The notes beneath the pieces are model-generated. The model saw only the letters and a program-made list of their open reading frames with translations, made no database searches and was not told the origin of the DNA. A DNA stretch of 7,515 nt from Campylobacter sp. GTDB taxonomy: Bacteria; Campylobacterota; Campylobacteria; Campylobacterales; Campylobacteraceae. Shown one piece after another: positions 6,679 through 7,515 of the stretch. A program made the position numbers and the translations under genes. The DNA lies in assembly GCA_017940085.1 (NCBI GenBank), contig JAGAZK010000005.1:1-7515 (forward strand), read 5' to 3'. Each line of letters begins with the position of its first letter. Positions within the stretch are counted from its first letter, which is position 1.

Positions 6679-7515
6679 ATGATAATAACAAATACTCCAA
6701 ATCAAGCTGTCCAAAATGAAAAAGACATAAAAAAGCCAAATTTGGCTGACTCCAAAAAAGGGCTTTTTAGCAAACAAGCCATTTCAAAAGATCAAATTTC
6801 AGAAATAGATAGAAAATTACAAAATCTCACAAATAAACTTCTTGATTCTCTAAGAGCTGGTAAAACTACGGCAAATCTTCGCACGATTGACGAAGCTAGT
6901 AATACAAAAGTCGCTCCAAATTTGCTAAAAGACATAAAAGAACTCACAAAAACTATCCAAAATGAGCCAAAACTTCAAGAAATCGCTTCAAAATTAGAAA
7001 AATTTTTAAAACCAGTTGAGAGTATGAAAAGCTCCACAATGGCACAAAGTATCAAAAATAGCGGTATTTTGCTAGAAGCTAAGATTTCTGAGACTTTGCA
7101 AAATAGCGAATTTCCAGTTAAAATAAAAGAACTCATTAGTCTTATGAAAAATACAAATTCCCAAAATCTAAAAGAAGCGTTTTTGACTTTGCCAAATGAT
7201 GATAACATAGAAAAAAATCTCTCAGATCTAGAAAGGCTTTTAGCTCAACACAAAAATCAAAATCTCAAAATCATAGAAAAATCGCCTTTTAAAAGCCTTT
7301 TGGATATTAGCTCAAAGCTTGAAAATATCGCCAAATTTATAGACAAAAGCCTAAACAATCTAGATCCCAAAACAGCTGCTAAAATCATAGATTTATTAGA
7401 TGCCAAGCTCGAACAAAGTGCAAAAATATTAAATTCTCTCAATCTAAACGATCCATCTTTGCGTCATGCTAAGTTTTTGCGAACCCAAATTAATAATATT
7501 TTGAGCGATCTTAGT
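6679..7515 (+). CDS. Helical protein, possible FliK-like flagellar hook-length control protein (5' part)
   Basis: The frame opens at ATG 6679 and stays open to the right edge, 279 codons without a stop, so the C-terminus is missing. It is a cytosolic-type protein with no signal peptide or membrane segment. It is rich in K, N, S, L and E and mostly helical, with repeated amphipathic stretches such as 36-60, 81-112, 176-200 and 231-255. Residues 127-136 read NSGILLEAKI, resembling the SG-(L/I/F)-E-(A/S)-K motif that I associate with the N-terminal helical region of FliK-like proteins. The FliK C-terminal domain, which would settle the identity, lies outside the window. A sigma-28-like promoter directly upstream and the memory that Campylobacter carries an FlhB C-terminal homologue near hemL (Cj0848c-Cj0849c) fit a flagellar role. 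No ribosome site precedes the ATG. The coding call is strong; the function is an inference. Confidence 0.7.
   Translation, partial: MIITNTPNQAVQNEKDIKKPNLADSKKGLFSKQAISKDQISEIDRKLQNLTNKLLDSLRAGKTTANLRTIDEASNTKVAPNLLKDIKELTKTIQNEPKLQEIASKLEKFLKPVESMKSSTMAQSIKNSGILLEAKISETLQNSEFPVKIKELISLMKNTNSQNLKEAFLTLPNDDNIEKNLSDLERLLAQHKNQNLKIIEKSPFKSLLDISSKLENIAKFIDKSLNNLDPKTAAKIIDLLDAKLEQSAKILNSLNLNDPSLRHAKFLRTQINNILSDLS

Noticed and set aside
1..7515. CAAATTT/AAATTTG considered as a strand-polar motif (like a KOPS-type sequence) that switches at the divergent region.
   Set aside because: In the leftward half the two orientations are about equal by hand count (9 against 8); only the rightward half is skewed, which codon use and the loop cluster explain.

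Overview
The window looks like chromosome from a Campylobacter or close relative (Campylobacterota). The DNA is AT-rich, start codons are often TTG or GTG, and genes overlap by a few bases. The gene neighbours also match what I recall from Campylobacter genomes: folD, lepB, rpiB, apt, a DedA protein and pepA on one side, hemL with a small cytochrome c on the other. In C. jejuni I recall these as two separate blocks (around Cj0853c-Cj0856 and Cj0925-Cj0929). Here they are joined, which suggests a non-jejuni species. The species cannot be settled from the sequence alone.

Layout: two tightly packed operons diverge from a 71-bp region at 4124-4194. Leftward (minus strand, 4123 to 1) run folD, lepB, rpiB, a 111-aa membrane-anchored coiled-coil protein, apt, a DedA-family membrane protein, and the N-terminal 164 codons of pepA, which leaves the window on the left. 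Gaps are at most 11 nt and most junctions overlap. Rightward (plus strand, 4195 to 7515) run a periplasmic monoheme cytochrome c, hemL, a 94-aa AtpZ/AtpI-like protein and a 179- to 182-aa membrane protein, all chained by 4-nt overlaps or direct abutment. After a 30-nt gap comes a long helical protein, open to the right edge (279 codons visible), that resembles a FliK-like flagellar protein and may have its own sigma-28 promoter.

How the genes fit together: the left operon mixes one-carbon and ribose/purine metabolism with envelope work. FolD makes 10-formyl-THF, RpiB makes ribose-5-phosphate, and Apt uses PRPP derived from it. LepB cleaves signal peptides, and the DedA protein and the coiled-coil protein are membrane proteins. 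The right operon links heme supply (HemL) with a heme user (cytochrome c) and a probable ATP-synthase accessory protein, so it has a respiratory theme. There are no RNA genes, CRISPR arrays or insertion sequences, no clear terminator, and no gene-free stretch above 71 bp.

The most notable signals outside the genes are a sigma-28-like promoter placed almost on the ATG of the FliK-like gene, an inverted repeat over the cytochrome c start codon, and a strong excess of the palindrome AAATTT. AAATTT is a form of RAATTY, the methylation site linked to DNA uptake in C. jejuni. I saw no convincing new multi-gene system; most of the window is housekeeping.
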